Positions 1-11,234 are shown, counted from the stretch's first letter. The stretch: DNA of 64,000 nt from an uncultured Tolumonas sp. (GCF_963676665.1 NZ_OY781378.1:1394001-1458000); one strand, 5' to 3'. Notes: a model not told the origin generated them from the letters alone. Program-made: numbers and translations.

Positions 1-17
1 AGCCTCCCTTTTTTTAT
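1..17 (+). terminator. Possible right half of an upstream intrinsic terminator
   Basis: The window opens with a GC-rich arm, AGCCTCCC, running straight into seven T. This looks like the 3' arm and T tract of an intrinsic terminator whose left arm lies outside the window, perhaps that of the preceding operon. The missing half makes this only a suggestion. Confidence 0.3.
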
Positions 18-121
18 CTGCATTTTCCATCATTCTGTTTTATTTCCTCGATTTAGCCCTTTCTTGCTCATGATCTGTCAGTTAATTGTATTCATAACAA
101 CTGAAACTGTTATTCAGCCTT

Positions 122-148
122 TTGATTGCCTTATTACCGATTTATACT
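122..148 (+). promoter_or_regulatory. Candidate sigma-70 promoter of pheST-ihfA
   Basis: TTGATT (122-127) and TATACT (143-148) resemble -35 and -10 boxes. The 15-bp spacer is short for sigma-70. The site lies about 95 nt before the pheS start. No Phe-rich leader peptide is seen between it and pheS. Confidence 0.4.
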
Positions 149-160
149 AGGCGGTTATGA

Positions 161-1225
<1,065 letters not shown>

Positions 1226-1237
1226 GGATCAATCAAC

Positions 1238-3628
1238 ATGAAATTTAATAAAGCCTGGATTGATGAGCTGGTTCCAACCTCCTTGTCTGCAGAAGAACTA
1301 GCCGCACAGATCACCATGGCTGGTCTGGAAGTCGATGGTATTGAACCGGTTGCTGGTAATTTCAACGGTGTCGTTATTGGTGAAGTTGTTGAGTGTGCAC
1401 AACACCCTGATGCCGATAAATTGCGTGTTACCAAAGTAAATGTTGGTGAAGCAGAGCTGCTGGATATCGTTTGTGGTGCGCCAAACTGCCGTCAGGGTCT
1501 GCGTGTTGCTGTCGCAACGGTAGGTGCGGTATTACCAGGTGATTTTGTTATCAAAAAAGCAAAACTGCGTGGTTTACCATCTCACGGTATGTTGTGTTCA
1601 TTCTCTGAATTGGGGATCGGTTCTGACCACAGTGGTATCATTGAACTGCCTTCCGATGCACCAATTGGTACAGATGTACGTGAATATTTGTCGCTGAACG
1701 ATTCTTGTATCGAAGTCGACCTGACGGCTAACCGGGCTGATTGCTTGGGAATGCTGGGTCTGGCTCGTGAAATTGCCGTGTTAAATCGTTGCGCATTGAA
1801 CGAACCAGAAATCAAAGCAGTCACAGCTACCTTGTCTGACACTTACCCAATTAATGTGCAGGCAACGGCGGATTGTCCGCGTTATTTAGGCCGTGTATTG
1901 CGTGGTCTGAACGTTAAAGCAGAAACACCACTGTGGATGCAGGAACGCCTGCGTCGCTGTGGTCTGCGCTCTATCGACCCGATTGTTGACGTGACTAACT
2001 ATGTTCTGTTGGAACTGGGTCAGCCGATGCATGCGTTTGATCTGGCGAAATTACAGGGTACGATTCAGGTTCGCCGTGCAACTGCAGGTGAAAAACTGAC
2101 ACTGTTAGATCAGACGGAAGTTTCTCTGCGTGATGACACGCTGATCATTGCTGATGATCGTGGTGCTATTGCGATGGCCGGTATTTTCGGCGGTGCAGAT
2201 ACCGGTGTCGATGCTGAAACCACGACCGACATCATGTTGGAATGTGCTTTCTTCCAACCACTGTCTATCACGGGTCGTGCGCGTGTATACGGCCTGCGTA
2301 CAGACTCTTCTCATCGTTTTGAGCGTGGTGTTGACCCTCAGGTCCAGTACAAAGCTCTGGAGCGCGCTACAGCCTTGCTGCTGGAGATTTGTGGTGGTGC
2401 TTGTGGTCCGGTAATTGATCAGTCTGCTCTTGATGCGTTGCCAGCGGCTAAAACGGTGACATTGCGTCGTGAAAAGCTGACTAAACTGGTCGGTATTGCA
2501 TTTGATGATGCCGAAGTGGTCGACATTCTGACCCGCCTTGGTTTGCAGGTTACGGCTACAGAAAGCGGCTGGGTGGCTAATGTACCAAGCTGGCGCTTTG
2601 ATATTGCGATCGAAGAAGATTTGGTTGAGGAAATTGCCCGTATTTATGGATACGACAATATTCCTAATATCGCACCAGAAGCACGTTTGACTATGTCTGA
2701 GCACAAAGAAGCGGAACAACCACTGAAACGTTTGCGTGATGTGTTAGTGGATCGTGGTTTCCAGGAAGCCATTACCTATAGTTTTATCGATCCAAAAGTG
2801 TTGTCATTGCTGGAACCATCTGCAGATCCAATTGTGCTGCCAAATCCAATCGCTTCTGACATGGCGGCAATGCGTGTTTCTCTGCTGCCTGGTCTGCTGG
2901 GTGCAGTAGTGTATAACCAAAATCGTCAACAAACTCGTGTTCGTCTGTTTGAGTCTGGTTTGCGTTTTATTCGTGATGCCAGCGCTGAAAATGGAATTCG
3001 CCAGGAAGCAATGTTGGCCGGTGTTATTACTGGTAACGCGGCGGAAGAAAATTGGACGATCCCAAATCGTGCTGTCGATTTCTTCGATCTGAAAGGTGAT
3101 GTTGAGGCATTACTGGAACTGACCGCTAATACTGATGCGTACCGTTTTATTCGTTGTGAGCATCCTGCTTTGCATCCAGGTCAGTCTGCTGCGATAGAAT
3201 TTAATGGTAAATCAGTAGGTTACATCGGTGTTGTTCATCCATCACTGGAGAAGAAACTGGGATTAAAGAGCAAAACTATTGTATTTGAAGTGGAATTAGC
3301 CGCAATTCTGCAACGAAATATTCCAGCGTTTGCTGAGGTTTCTAAATTCCCAGGTAACCGTCGTGACTTAGCAATTGTGGTCGACCAAACAATTTCTGCA
3401 GATGATATCTTACGATTAGCAAGAAAAGTTGGCGGAAATCAGGTAGTTGGCATAAACTTATTTGACACATACCAGGGTACTGGTGTGCCAGATGGCAAAA
3501 AGAGTCTGGCATTCAGTATTGTTCTGCAAAACACAGAACGAACTCTGGAAGATAAGGAGATTGCTGAAACAATGGAACGCGTTGTCGATGCACTCCGAGT
3601 AGAGTTCAATGCTACTTTGAGGGACTAG
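1238..3628 (+). CDS. pheT: Phenylalanyl-tRNA synthetase beta subunit
   Basis: This is the tRNA-binding and editing subunit of PheRS, partner of PheS. At 796 residues it has family length. An EMAP/OB-type tRNA-binding domain occupies about residues 40-150, the B3/B4 editing module about 200-400, the B5 domain about 400-475, the core-like fold about 480-690, and the FDX-ACB anticodon-binding domain the last 95 residues ([13 protein letters not shown]). It is followed after 2 nt by ihfA, the arrangement known from enteric bacteria. No oddities are seen. Confidence 0.97.
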   Translation: MKFNKAWIDELVPTSLSAEELAAQITMAGLEVDGIEPVAGNFNGVVIGEVVECAQHPDADKLRVTKVNVGEAELLDIVCGAPNCRQGLRVAVATVGAVLPGDFVIKKAKLRGLPSHGMLCSFSELGIGSDHSGIIELPSDAPIGTDVREYLSLNDSCIEVDLTANRADCLGMLGLAREIAVLNRCALNEPEIKAVTATLSDTYPINVQATADCPRYLGRVLRGLNVKAETPLWMQERLRRCGLRSIDPIVDVTNYVLLELGQPMHAFDLAKLQGTIQVRRATAGEKLTLLDQTEVSLRDDTLIIADDRGAIAMAGIFGGADTGVDAETTTDIMLECAFFQPLSITGRARVYGLRTDSSHRFERGVDPQVQYKALERATALLLEICGGACGPVIDQSALDALPAAKTVTLRREKLTKLVGIAFDDAEVVDILTRLGLQVTATESGWVANVPSWRFDIAIEEDLVEEIARIYGYDNIPNIAPEARLTMSEHKEAEQPLKRLRDVLVDRGFQEAITYSFIDPKVLSLLEPSADPIVLPNPIASDMAAMRVSLLPGLLGAVVYNQNRQQTRVRLFESGLRFIRDASAENGIRQEAMLAGVITGNAAEENWTIPNRAVDFFDLKGDVEALLELTANTDAYRFIRCEHPALHPGQSAAIEFNGKSVGYIGVVHPSLEKKLGLKSKTIVFEVELAAILQRNIPAFAEVSKFPGNRRDLAIVVDQTISADDILRLARKVGGNQVVGINLFDTYQGTGVPDGKKSLAFSIVLQNTERTLEDKEIAETMERVVDALRVEFNATLRD

Positions 3629-3630
3629 CT

Positions 3631-3957
3631 ATGGCCTTGACCAAAGCCGATATTGCAGAACATCTTTTTACTGAGTTGGGTATAAGCAAACGTGACTCCA
3701 AAGAACTGGTAGAAACGTTTTTTGAGGATATCCGACTGGCCCTTGAAACTGGCGAGCAAGTGAAAATATCTGGCTTTGGTAATTTCGAACTCCGGACGAA
3801 AAACCAACGTCCGGGGCGGAATCCGAAAACAGGCGAAGATATTCCAATCACTGCAAGACGAGTAGTAACCTTCCGTCCTGGACAGAAGCTGAAATCCCGG
3901 GTTGAGCATGCAAGACCTGTGGACGATGATGATGACCGCGAAGGTGGTGATGAATAA
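3631..3957 (+). CDS. ihfA: Integration host factor alpha subunit
   Basis: IHF alpha pairs with IHF beta to bend DNA sharply in transcription, replication and site-specific recombination. The 108-residue product carries the HU/IHF fold, with the beta-arm proline segment [14 protein letters not shown] and the [14 protein letters not shown] end. The C-terminus has an acidic run (five Asp) beyond the E. coli tail. It starts 2 nt after the pheT stop, so it is probably co-transcribed and translationally coupled, and a strong terminator follows immediately. Confidence 0.95.
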   Translation: MALTKADIAEHLFTELGISKRDSKELVETFFEDIRLALETGEQVKISGFGNFELRTKNQRPGRNPKTGEDIPITARRVVTFRPGQKLKSRVEHARPVDDDDDREGGDE

Positions 3958-3960
3958 ATA

Positions 3961-3991
3961 AAAAGGCCAGTCTGAGACTGGCCCTTTTATT
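3961..3991 (+). terminator. Bidirectional intrinsic terminator between ihfA and the bat operon
   Basis: GGCCAGTC (3965-3972), loop TGA, GACTGGCC (3976-3983). The stem is flanked by A-rich sequence upstream and T-rich sequence downstream, so it should stop ihfA transcripts on the plus strand and the converging bat operon on the minus strand. Confidence 0.9.
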
Positions 3992-4020
3992 TTATAAGGT
4001 TTGACAGTAATGATTATTAA

Positions 4021-5625
4021 TTAGCAGATAAATTTATCAAATTTATCTGTTGGTGATTTTGGCGTTGGTTTGGGTTTAACTATAGATATATGAGCTAATC
4101 GACGAAGTAATTTTCTGCCATTCCACTCTTTTGTTACCACACTAAAGCAAGCCATCTGTAATTCATCCAGCTCAGCTTTCACCTGAGTATAAAAAGGTAA
4201 TTGTTCAAGGCAAGTGAAGGGTTGAGCACAACGTTGTGATGCCCAGACTAATAATGCCTGATAAGCTAAAAGCGGATCGTTTGTCAGGCAGCAACGTTTG
4301 AGAGTTTTCCATAATTGATAGCGTTCATAACGCATACGAAGCGCTTTTCTGTAATACCAGAGAATTGCCAGAATGGGCGTCAGTAGTGCAATTATGCCTC
4401 CTGCAATAAATAGTATCTTTGGCAATAAACTGCGCCACATCTCTACATTTGATGATGTTTTTATTGTCGCCGCAGAACTTGCTACAGGCTTCGTATTAGT
4501 TGCAATGATAGATGCCATAAATTTACGTTCATCCAGCGATGCAATTTGTGGTCGATCACTAATCGTATTCCACCAATTCAAACGTATTTCCGGTATCACG
4601 AAAGTAATATTTTTTTCTGGAACAAAAACCTGCTTAATGGTTTTTTTACTGATCAACATGCCATTTTGATACTGCTGTTCATTTTTCTCGCTATCACGGT
4701 ACACCTTTACATCAGCAATAGCTGGAGTCGGTATATCCGGGAGTTGCTCTGAAACGTTATTAATCCCTGTCAGCGTAATAGTTCGGGTTAATGGTTGACC
4801 GGTTTTGGTATAGCTCGTTTGTGGCTCCCATCGATCTTCAATGGTAATACCTGCGCTTGGTAACCACTCTTTTTCTGTACCATGAAAAGAAGAGGGCACC
4901 GATTTAATTTCGATAATATGTTCATCAGATATCTGTTTATTATCGGAAGCCAGCGTGGCACCAGGCAGTGTTAATGCACCTGTTTTTTCTGGAATCACGA
5001 TGTAGTTATATGCCAGAGTTTCCTGATAGTGATCAGCAAATATTTCTTTATCTTCAACGGGATCTCCCACCGGAATAATCTTTAAACCTTCTGTCTGCGG
5101 AATGACAGGCGGTCTATTTTCTGGATCAGCTCTTTTAGCCATGGTTACTGTGTAGGTGAGAAGTTCATCTTTGTATGCACTTTCAGCGCTGATCTGGCTT
5201 TCTAATAAATGAACTGGTTGTAGTGCTTCTGTTTGTTCTTGTGATGATTGATCCGTAGTTGCAATCTGATTTGAGTTGGCATCATTGACTGTAATTTCGA
5301 TGGGTTGAGATTCATTATCAGCAATTTTTAGCGCTGGAATAGTAATTTCACCTGCAGATACTGGTTGTAGAGGAATAGCCCAGCTGGTGTTTGTTGTGGA
5401 TGGGTGTGTGATTTGCAAATTTCCAATAATGAAATCTTTAAATAGAGGTCGGATATCAAGGGCATCATCGTTGAGATTTGCATCAGCAGTTAGTGTGTAG
5501 GTAAGACTATTGCCCAGATCTAAACTCTGTACATCGACATTGCCCGTAACTTGAACAGCTAAGGCCGATGAACAACAGAGAGCAGCTAAGCTATATAAAC
5601 AGTAATGATATAATTTCACAGTCAT
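4021..5625 (-). CDS. BatD-like protein, end of the Bat operon
   Basis: This is a 534-residue secreted/membrane protein of the BatD ('oxygen tolerance') family. A signal peptide (residues 1-23, ending ALAVQ) leads a large periplasmic beta-rich region with repeated Ig-like segments such as LGNSLTYTLTAD and YKDELLTYTVTM. One membrane helix follows near residues 405-428, then a basic cytoplasmic tail of about 100 residues. It starts 3 nt after the VWA-TPR gene and is last in the dsbB-moxR-bat operon. The family is thought to work with VWA proteins in envelope stress or aerotolerance; the molecular role is not known. Confidence 0.8.
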   Translation of the reverse strand: MTVKLYHYCLYSLAALCCSSALAVQVTGNVDVQSLDLGNSLTYTLTADANLNDDALDIRPLFKDFIIGNLQITHPSTTNTSWAIPLQPVSAGEITIPALKIADNESQPIEITVNDANSNQIATTDQSSQEQTEALQPVHLLESQISAESAYKDELLTYTVTMAKRADPENRPPVIPQTEGLKIIPVGDPVEDKEIFADHYQETLAYNYIVIPEKTGALTLPGATLASDNKQISDEHIIEIKSVPSSFHGTEKEWLPSAGITIEDRWEPQTSYTKTGQPLTRTITLTGINNVSEQLPDIPTPAIADVKVYRDSEKNEQQYQNGMLISKKTIKQVFVPEKNITFVIPEIRLNWWNTISDRPQIASLDERKFMASIIATNTKPVASSAATIKTSSNVEMWRSLLPKILFIAGGIIALLTPILAILWYYRKALRMRYERYQLWKTLKRCCLTNDPLLAYQALLVWASQRCAQPFTCLEQLPFYTQVKAELDELQMACFSVVTKEWNGRKLLRRLAHISIVKPKPTPKSPTDKFDKFIC

Positions 5626-5628
5626 AAC

Positions 5629-7077
5629 CTAGTCAGATTTATTCTTTTGTTGTAGTTGTAATCTTTTTTGCATCAGATCGCCAGGCTCTTCCGGTAAGGC
5701 TTTCAAAAAACTAAGCGCTTTCTCAATATTTTCAGATTTGTTCTGTAATGCTGTAATTGCTTCATCTTCTTTATTTTCTGGTGTTTGCATTTTAAGCCAA
5801 GCTTCGAGAATATTTTTATTGTCTTTAGCTTCTTTCAGGTTGGGGTTAAGTTGTAATGCTTGTCGATAGGCTAAAATTGCTTCTTTTATCTTACCTATGT
5901 GGGCTAAAGCATTACCTCGATTATAATTTGATATATCAGTGTTAATTTTTTCATAAAAGAGAATGGCAGTATCGAATTTTCCCATACGATACATGGCATT
6001 TCCTTTCCAAATGAAATCATGGAAGGTATCGGCTGCTTGTTGGTATTTGCCTTTTTCATACAATTCCAAGGCAGTATCTTTCGCAAAAGAATAATGAGGC
6101 GTTGAAATTAAAAACAATATACAGAGGATGTATCCTCGTCGAAATAATAGGCACATAAATAACAATGGAATAACTACGAAATACCCTAATTCATTATAAA
6201 TGATGATTTCATTTTGTGATTTTTGAGAATTTTTAGCAGTACTAATGATGGCGTATTGATCGAAATTATTTATATCTACTATATTCCCATGCAGTTTTCC
6301 AGCTGCTTGTTTTAATACCGTGATAGGTGTTTTCGCGACAATTAATTGTCCTGCCGGTGTACGTAATAATCCGCCTTCAGGCAATGGAACAACAGAACCT
6401 GTTGGTGTGCCAATGTAAATAATATCTATTGGCCAATTAAAGTTTTTCATATTGGCGACAATTTTTTCGGATTGTAATACCGTAAGCTGATCTGTCACCA
6501 GCAAAATTCTGACTTGGCTGTTTGGTTTTAATTGGGTTATGAGAGAGTTAGCAAGCTTTACCGCATCTGGCACATTAGAACCCGCTTTTGGCATAACTTC
6601 AGGGTTAAGTGCGTTAATGAAATGAATCAATGTTGTATGGTCGTCGGTAAATGGTGAAATGATATGTGTAGTGCCCGCAAAGGCTATCAATGCCGTATTA
6701 GTAGTTTTGTCTTTTTCCAGAAAAGCGATCAGTTTTTGTTTGGTTAGAGCTAAGCGTGATGGTTTTAGGTCATCAGCATGCATGGTTTTATCCATACCAA
6801 GCAAAATGACAGTATTCATATTTGATTTCGTTAACGCAGTTTTTTGCGGAATTGCCGGGCCTGCGAGTGCAATAACAATTAAACAAGCAAATAAAAACAG
6901 TACTAAAGGAATATTGATCTTAGATTTATGTGGTTCACTTTTCATCATTACAGTAAGTAAATGGGCTGAAATATAGCTTTGTTGTTTTATTTTTCGAGTG
7001 GATGAGAAATAAAACATAACAAACAATGGGAGAAAAAGGATAAAAAAATAAGGTCTCAGGAAGATAATATCAGTCAT
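5629..7077 (-). CDS. VWA-TPR membrane protein (BatB/BatC-type fusion)
   Basis: The 482-residue protein has two N-terminal membrane helices (about 8-25 and 57-77), a von Willebrand factor A domain (about 90-280), another helix pair near 300-335, and TPR repeats (about 340-435: GNAMYRMGKFDTAILFYEKI, then ANRG-type units ending LAYRQALQLNPNLKEA). It thus joins BatB-like and BatC-like parts. The metal-site motif expected to be DxSxS reads DKTMH, so the MIDAS looks degenerate. It overlaps the upstream VWA gene by 8 nt. Probable partners are the other Bat proteins and the MoxR ATPase. Confidence 0.8.
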   Translation of the reverse strand: MTDIIFLRPYFFILFLPLFVMFYFSSTRKIKQQSYISAHLLTVMMKSEPHKSKINIPLVLFLFACLIVIALAGPAIPQKTALTKSNMNTVILLGMDKTMHADDLKPSRLALTKQKLIAFLEKDKTTNTALIAFAGTTHIISPFTDDHTTLIHFINALNPEVMPKAGSNVPDAVKLANSLITQLKPNSQVRILLVTDQLTVLQSEKIVANMKNFNWPIDIIYIGTPTGSVVPLPEGGLLRTPAGQLIVAKTPITVLKQAAGKLHGNIVDINNFDQYAIISTAKNSQKSQNEIIIYNELGYFVVIPLLFMCLLFRRGYILCILFLISTPHYSFAKDTALELYEKGKYQQAADTFHDFIWKGNAMYRMGKFDTAILFYEKINTDISNYNRGNALAHIGKIKEAILAYRQALQLNPNLKEAKDNKNILEAWLKMQTPENKEDEAITALQNKSENIEKALSFLKALPEEPGDLMQKRLQLQQKNKSD

Positions 7078-8014
7078 TTCTTAATACCCAGAGTAACATC
7101 GCGATGACTAGTAAAAGGCAGGAGAGAGGCCACATCAGTAATTCTATGTATGGTTGATAAGTGACTGTTTTTATGGATAACGGCTCAATAAGATTAATTT
7201 GTTGATATATTTCAGACAGATCTTGTTCACTGCGGGCTCTGAAATACTGCCCACCTGTTATTTGTGCAATTTGTTCCAGTGTTGTTTCATCTAAGTCACT
7301 TTGGCTTTCTGTTTCTGTTGGATCGGCGCCGATACCTACGGTATAAATCTTTAATCCACTGGCTTTAGCTAAACCAGCAGCATCAATCGGCGATATAGTA
7401 TTTACAGTATCACGTCCATCACTAAGTAATATCAACGTCTTATTTTTGAATGGTTCATGTAATGTTCTTTTCACTGCAAGAGTAATGGCTTCTCCTATGG
7501 CAGTGAATTTGCCCGCAAGACCCACATTTACCTCATCAAGCAATTGTCCGGTCGCTTGCAGATCTTGAGTAAATGGGATCATCAGGTAGGCATGGTCCGC
7601 AAATAAGATTACACCAACACGATCCCCCTGACGTTGTTTTACAAATGATTGTAAATACGATTTCACCATATCCAACCGCTCAACCAATTGGCCATTTAAG
7701 GTCATATCTTTAATTTGCATGCTGAATGACACATCAACCGCCAGCAATAAATCTCGAGATGGTGATGTTTGCACAATGGGTGTACCCAGCCATTGTGGGC
7801 GCGTCAGCGTCAATATTAATAAACACCAACCTATAATTAATAATGTTTTTGAAAAGCGATGGCGTGTTGTATTTCCCACAATATGGTTTGCAAGAAAAGG
7901 TAATGTTGGTGCGTTAATAATAATGTGCTGATTTTTCTTGGCTTTAACAAACCAGAAAACCAGCAAGGGTAGGGGCAATATACAGGCAAACCATGGCCAG
8001 GCAAAACTAATCAT
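7070..8014 (-). CDS. VWA-domain membrane protein, BatA-type
   Basis: The 314-residue protein has two N-terminal helices (about 5-22 and 55-75), a VWA domain (about 88-270) with an intact MIDAS DVSFS and later TAIGEAI and LLSDGRD segments, and a C-terminal helix near 290-310. Unlike the second VWA protein of the operon it should bind a metal ion. Its start overlaps the DUF4381 stop by 4 nt (ATGA), indicating tight coupling. In this family VWA proteins are thought to be remodelled by the MoxR ATPase encoded upstream. Confidence 0.87.
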   Translation of the reverse strand: MISFAWPWFACILPLPLLVFWFVKAKKNQHIIINAPTLPFLANHIVGNTTRHRFSKTLLIIGWCLLILTLTRPQWLGTPIVQTSPSRDLLLAVDVSFSMQIKDMTLNGQLVERLDMVKSYLQSFVKQRQGDRVGVILFADHAYLMIPFTQDLQATGQLLDEVNVGLAGKFTAIGEAITLAVKRTLHEPFKNKTLILLSDGRDTVNTISPIDAAGLAKASGLKIYTVGIGADPTETESQSDLDETTLEQIAQITGGQYFRARSEQDLSEIYQQINLIEPLSIKTVTYQPYIELLMWPLSCLLLVIAMLLWVLRND

Positions 8015-8469
8015 AACGGCCTCCGGTTGCGCACATGTCTAAACCAACGTTTGCATTCGCGAATAATGGCTTTTTTCTCTTGATTTGAAAGTGAAGAATT
8101 AGAATAGGACCAGTTTTCCCACTCTTCAGAGAAACGTGAAAATTGACAAGATGAGTTTTTATCAAGGAATTTGAGCCATTCAGTCGTATGTAAACCGGCA
8201 AATTGCTCACGAGGCCAAAAATAGCAGGCAACTTTTTTTAGTAATAAATTGATGGCTGGAACACAGTTATTCGGATTTTTTTTGATAATTACACGCAGTT
8301 CTCGTTTTAGTCGCCAATAAAACTTATAACGAGGCCACGATTTATAAAAGAGAATAAGAAACAATATTGCGCACAGTGTGGCTGAAATTAGAACAATGGT
8401 TTGGTTGTCGAGCACATCTAATTTAGGCCCGGGCAGAATGTCATGCAGTTGTTCAAGTGGTGCTGTCAT
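8011..8469 (-). CDS. DUF4381 membrane protein of the Bat operon
   Basis: A 152-residue protein with one N-terminal membrane helix (about 27-46, IVLISATLCAILFLILFYKSW minus ends) and a basic cytoplasmic remainder. Position between the DUF58 and BatA genes and the helix plus WRLKRELRVI segment fit DUF4381, a small component common in moxR-bat clusters. It directly abuts the DUF58 gene and overlaps the next gene by 4 nt. Function is unknown; a scaffold role is inferred from context. Confidence 0.72.
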   Translation of the reverse strand: MTAPLEQLHDILPGPKLDVLDNQTIVLISATLCAILFLILFYKSWPRYKFYWRLKRELRVIIKKNPNNCVPAINLLLKKVACYFWPREQFAGLHTTEWLKFLDKNSSCQFSRFSEEWENWSYSNSSLSNQEKKAIIRECKRWFRHVRNRRPL

Positions 8470-9348
8470 TTATAATTGTTCTGCTAATGGTTTTGATGCG
8501 TCAAAAGTTAACAATTGCTTAGAATAGCTACATAATTTTCTTTCTAATTCAAATTGGCGAAACCCGGCAATTTTGGCGTAGTGATGCTTAAAATCATCGT
8601 CAGCTAATAAAAAGCCTGAATTGTCATCATTTTCTACACCTAAAACACCTTCCCCTTCAATCTGTCGTTCTAATGCATCATAAACTTGGATTAAGTTCAC
8701 TTCGTGTCGTTTGCGTAAAAAACGGATCATTAAAAATGATTTATGGGATAAACGGTAGAAGTCACTGATCACCACGAGTCTGGCCCCTGGTCTAAGCATA
8801 TTACCTAAGGTAGTCAGGCTGCTGGTCATTTCCACAGAGATAGAGGGCTGGTGCAGGCCGGTGTTGTAGCTATCAACAATTTGTTTTAACCAAAGAAGAA
8901 CACCTTTGCGATGGCTAATAGGCGCCTGAACGAATGTTTGTTCTCCACACAAAATCAACCCACCAATTTTGTCGCCACTTTTCAGTGCATGCCAGGCAAC
9001 GGAAGCAGCGACCAATGATGCTAAACGTGATTTGAGTTGGCCGCGTGAACCAAAATACATCTCTTTCGAGAGATCCAGTAGTATATACACGGAACGATCT
9101 CGTTCTTCGCGGTATAACTTGGTGTGAGGTTTTCCGGTTCTGGCGGTAATTTTCCAGTCCATATTGCGTACATCGTCACCGATCATATACGGACGGACTT
9201 CGGCAAACTCCATGCCGCGTCCTTTTTTACGGGAAAGATGTACGCCGGTTCGCCAGCCATCGGAAAGCTGTGCTGCAATACGGCTTCCACTTACTGATGC
9301 TGCTAATAAGTCATCCAGTGTAAGTGTTACGCCGTCATTTAATTTCAT
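8470..9348 (-). CDS. DUF58 protein of the MoxR-Bat operon
   Basis: DUF58 proteins resemble VWA domains and accompany MoxR ATPases. The hallmark segment VRPYMIGDDVRNMDWKITART lies near residues 50-70, followed by KLYREERDRSVYILLDLSKEM, a VWA-like strand. I chose the ATG at 9348, not the longer frame from 9459: it overlaps the moxR stop as ATGA, and the residues before it are simply moxR read in another frame. That gives 292 residues, usual for the family. No membrane helix is seen, so it is probably cytoplasmic. Confidence 0.86.
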   Translation of the reverse strand: MKLNDGVTLTLDDLLAASVSGSRIAAQLSDGWRTGVHLSRKKGRGMEFAEVRPYMIGDDVRNMDWKITARTGKPHTKLYREERDRSVYILLDLSKEMYFGSRGQLKSRLASLVAASVAWHALKSGDKIGGLILCGEQTFVQAPISHRKGVLLWLKQIVDSYNTGLHQPSISVEMTSSLTTLGNMLRPGARLVVISDFYRLSHKSFLMIRFLRKRHEVNLIQVYDALERQIEGEGVLGVENDDNSGFLLADDDFKHHYAKIAGFRQFELERKLCSYSKQLLTFDASKPLAEQL

Positions 9349-10346
9349 GCAACGACAACCTTCTGTAATAACAGTGAAATGACATCTTTTGGCGTAATAC
9401 CATCGGCTTCTGCTTCTACAGTCAACATGAGACGATGTCGCATTACTGGGTAGATGCAATATTGTATGTCTTCCGGCGTGACATAATTACGCCCAGCCAA
9501 CCATGCTCTAACTCGCGAGCAACGCAATAAAGCAATGCTGGAGCGGGGGCTGACACCATATGCAAGCCAACGAGCTAAATCGGGGTCATACGCTTGCGGA
9601 TGTCGGGTGGCGGTAGCTAAATTCACGATATAATTTTCAATCGGTGTTGCAGCAATCACCTGCAAGGCATATTGGCGCGCAGCAAAAATCTGCAGCTGAG
9701 TTAATTGTGGTGCAGTCGGATTGCTTTCAACTCTGCTCTCAGCATGGTTTAGGCGCAGAATACTTAATTCATCAATAGCCGATGGATAATCAAGCTCAAG
9801 ATGCAGCATAAAACGATCTAATTGTGCTTCCGGGAGCGGATAAGTACCTTCCTGCTCGAGCGGGTTTTGTGTCGCCATGACCAGAAACAAGGGGGGCAGA
9901 TGATAACTTTTGCGCCCAATAGTGACTTGTCGTTCTTCCATGGCTTCCAGCAAAGCGCTTTGTACTTTAGCCGCTGCACGGTTAATTTCGTCAGCTAATA
10001 CTATTTCATTGAACAATGGCCCTGGCTGGAAAACGAAAGTGCCATTTTGTGGGCGGTAGATCTCTGTACCTGTCAGATCTGCGGGCAAAAGATCAGGGGT
10101 AAACTGTATCCGGTGAAAATGGCTTTCGACACAACTGGCCAGCATTTTGATTGAGCGAGTTTTAGCTAAACCAGGCGGGCCTTCAACAAGAATATGACCA
10201 TCAGCCAATAGTGCCATCAGCAAGCCGTCGATCAGGTGTTGTTGCCCGATGATCTGTTCATTCAGAAATTGTTTAACGTTGGCAATAGCAGCCAAACAAG
10301 CATCTTCTGTTATGGTTTGCTGTTGTTCGTTATAAATATTATCCAC
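9345..10346 (-). CDS. MoxR-family AAA+ ATPase
   Basis: A 333-residue AAA+ chaperone-like ATPase. Walker A GPPGLAKT is at residues 56-63, Walker B LADEINRA near 120, sensor 1 in MATQNP, and the C-terminal lid follows (TRHPQAYDPDLARWLAYGVSPR). MoxR ATPases act on VWA-containing partners, here the DUF58 and Bat proteins encoded downstream. Its start lies inside the end of dsbB (8-nt overlap), which puts the whole bat cluster in one transcript with the disulfide oxidoreductase gene. Confidence 0.92.
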   Translation of the reverse strand: MDNIYNEQQQTITEDACLAAIANVKQFLNEQIIGQQHLIDGLLMALLADGHILVEGPPGLAKTRSIKMLASCVESHFHRIQFTPDLLPADLTGTEIYRPQNGTFVFQPGPLFNEIVLADEINRAAAKVQSALLEAMEERQVTIGRKSYHLPPLFLVMATQNPLEQEGTYPLPEAQLDRFMLHLELDYPSAIDELSILRLNHAESRVESNPTAPQLTQLQIFAARQYALQVIAATPIENYIVNLATATRHPQAYDPDLARWLAYGVSPRSSIALLRCSRVRAWLAGRNYVTPEDIQYCIYPVMRHRLMLTVEAEADGITPKDVISLLLQKVVVA

Positions 10347-10872
10347 AGCATCGTCCTTTGATTAAATTTCCTGCGATGATGATAAAGCTACACACAGTAT
10401 AAATTCCAAATGCAACTATGAGCCATTGCGGCATAGTCCACGAAAGGAATTGCCATTGAATATCAGAACATTCGCCTGTTGCATTAAAAAACCATGGTAC
10501 CCATTTATTGAGCGGTAACCATTGTGGGAAGCTAACAAACAAATCGCAAGTATTAAATGGAGACGGATGAATCTGAATGTCGGTATGGCGTAAAGCTAAA
10601 CGCAGGCCTTCAACAGAGGAATAGGCCCAGAGCAGTAAGCCGCTCCAACGTAGAAAAAGGTTTTTAGGATTAATAAAACCGATAGCGGCACCTGCCATAA
10701 TACCCAGAATGGCTACCCGCTGATAAATACACATGACACAGGGCGGTAACCCCATAACATGCTGAAAAAACATACCGCATAATTCAAGAAACAGCGTGGA
10801 GCCCAGTAAAACAGCCCATGCAATGCGGTTTTGTGTCAGAATTCGAATGAATGCAATCATTTCAATATCCAA
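10339..10872 (-). CDS. dsbB: Disulfide bond formation protein B
   Basis: DsbB is the inner-membrane quinone reductase that re-oxidises periplasmic DsbA. The 177-residue protein has four membrane helices, the first redox pair as CVMC at residues 45-48 after the typical QHVMGLPP, and the second pair at Cys109 and Cys135 in the second periplasmic loop. All four redox cysteines are therefore present. It is the first gene of the minus-strand cluster and overlaps moxR by 8 nt. Confidence 0.94.
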   Translation of the reverse strand: MDIEMIAFIRILTQNRIAWAVLLGSTLFLELCGMFFQHVMGLPPCVMCIYQRVAILGIMAGAAIGFINPKNLFLRWSGLLLWAYSSVEGLRLALRHTDIQIHPSPFNTCDLFVSFPQWLPLNKWVPWFFNATGECSDIQWQFLSWTMPQWLIVAFGIYTVCSFIIIAGNLIKGRCCG

Positions 10873-11062
10873 AGATGAAAACTGTAGAAATTAGAATACA
10901 GAACTCTTGAAAATGGAAGAGCGAAAAATACGATAACGTGTTGATTTTTTAGTGTGACATAGTGTCAACGTTGCGTCATTGCTTGAAATGCAAAAGCGAG
11001 GGGTGAGTCATATAACATGGATTTATTCTATGGGAGCCTGACACTAAGGTATGAATTGCAAG

Positions 11063-11103
11063 ATATCTTAAGGCTTATTTTGGCTTTTTAAGACTTAAGA
11101 TAT
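11063..11103. repeat. 10-bp perfect inverted repeat
   Basis: ATATCTTAAG at 11063-11072 is the exact reverse complement of CTTAAGATAT at 11094-11103, separated by 21 nt. It has no T tract and belongs to neither flanking gene in an obvious way. Confidence 0.5.
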
Positions 11104-11234
11104 GATTACCCTAACGGACATGAAGGTTATATCGTGCCACATAAAAATATATAAAACCATAATGTTGTTTTTATATATTTCCTATGAATATAAAAAACAG
11201 AAACAATATTTAATCTGCCATTCAATGCATAGAT

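Noticed and set aside
2105..2719. 204-codon minus-strand frame inside pheT
   Set aside because: It is the shadow of a conserved essential gene and its translation resembles no family.
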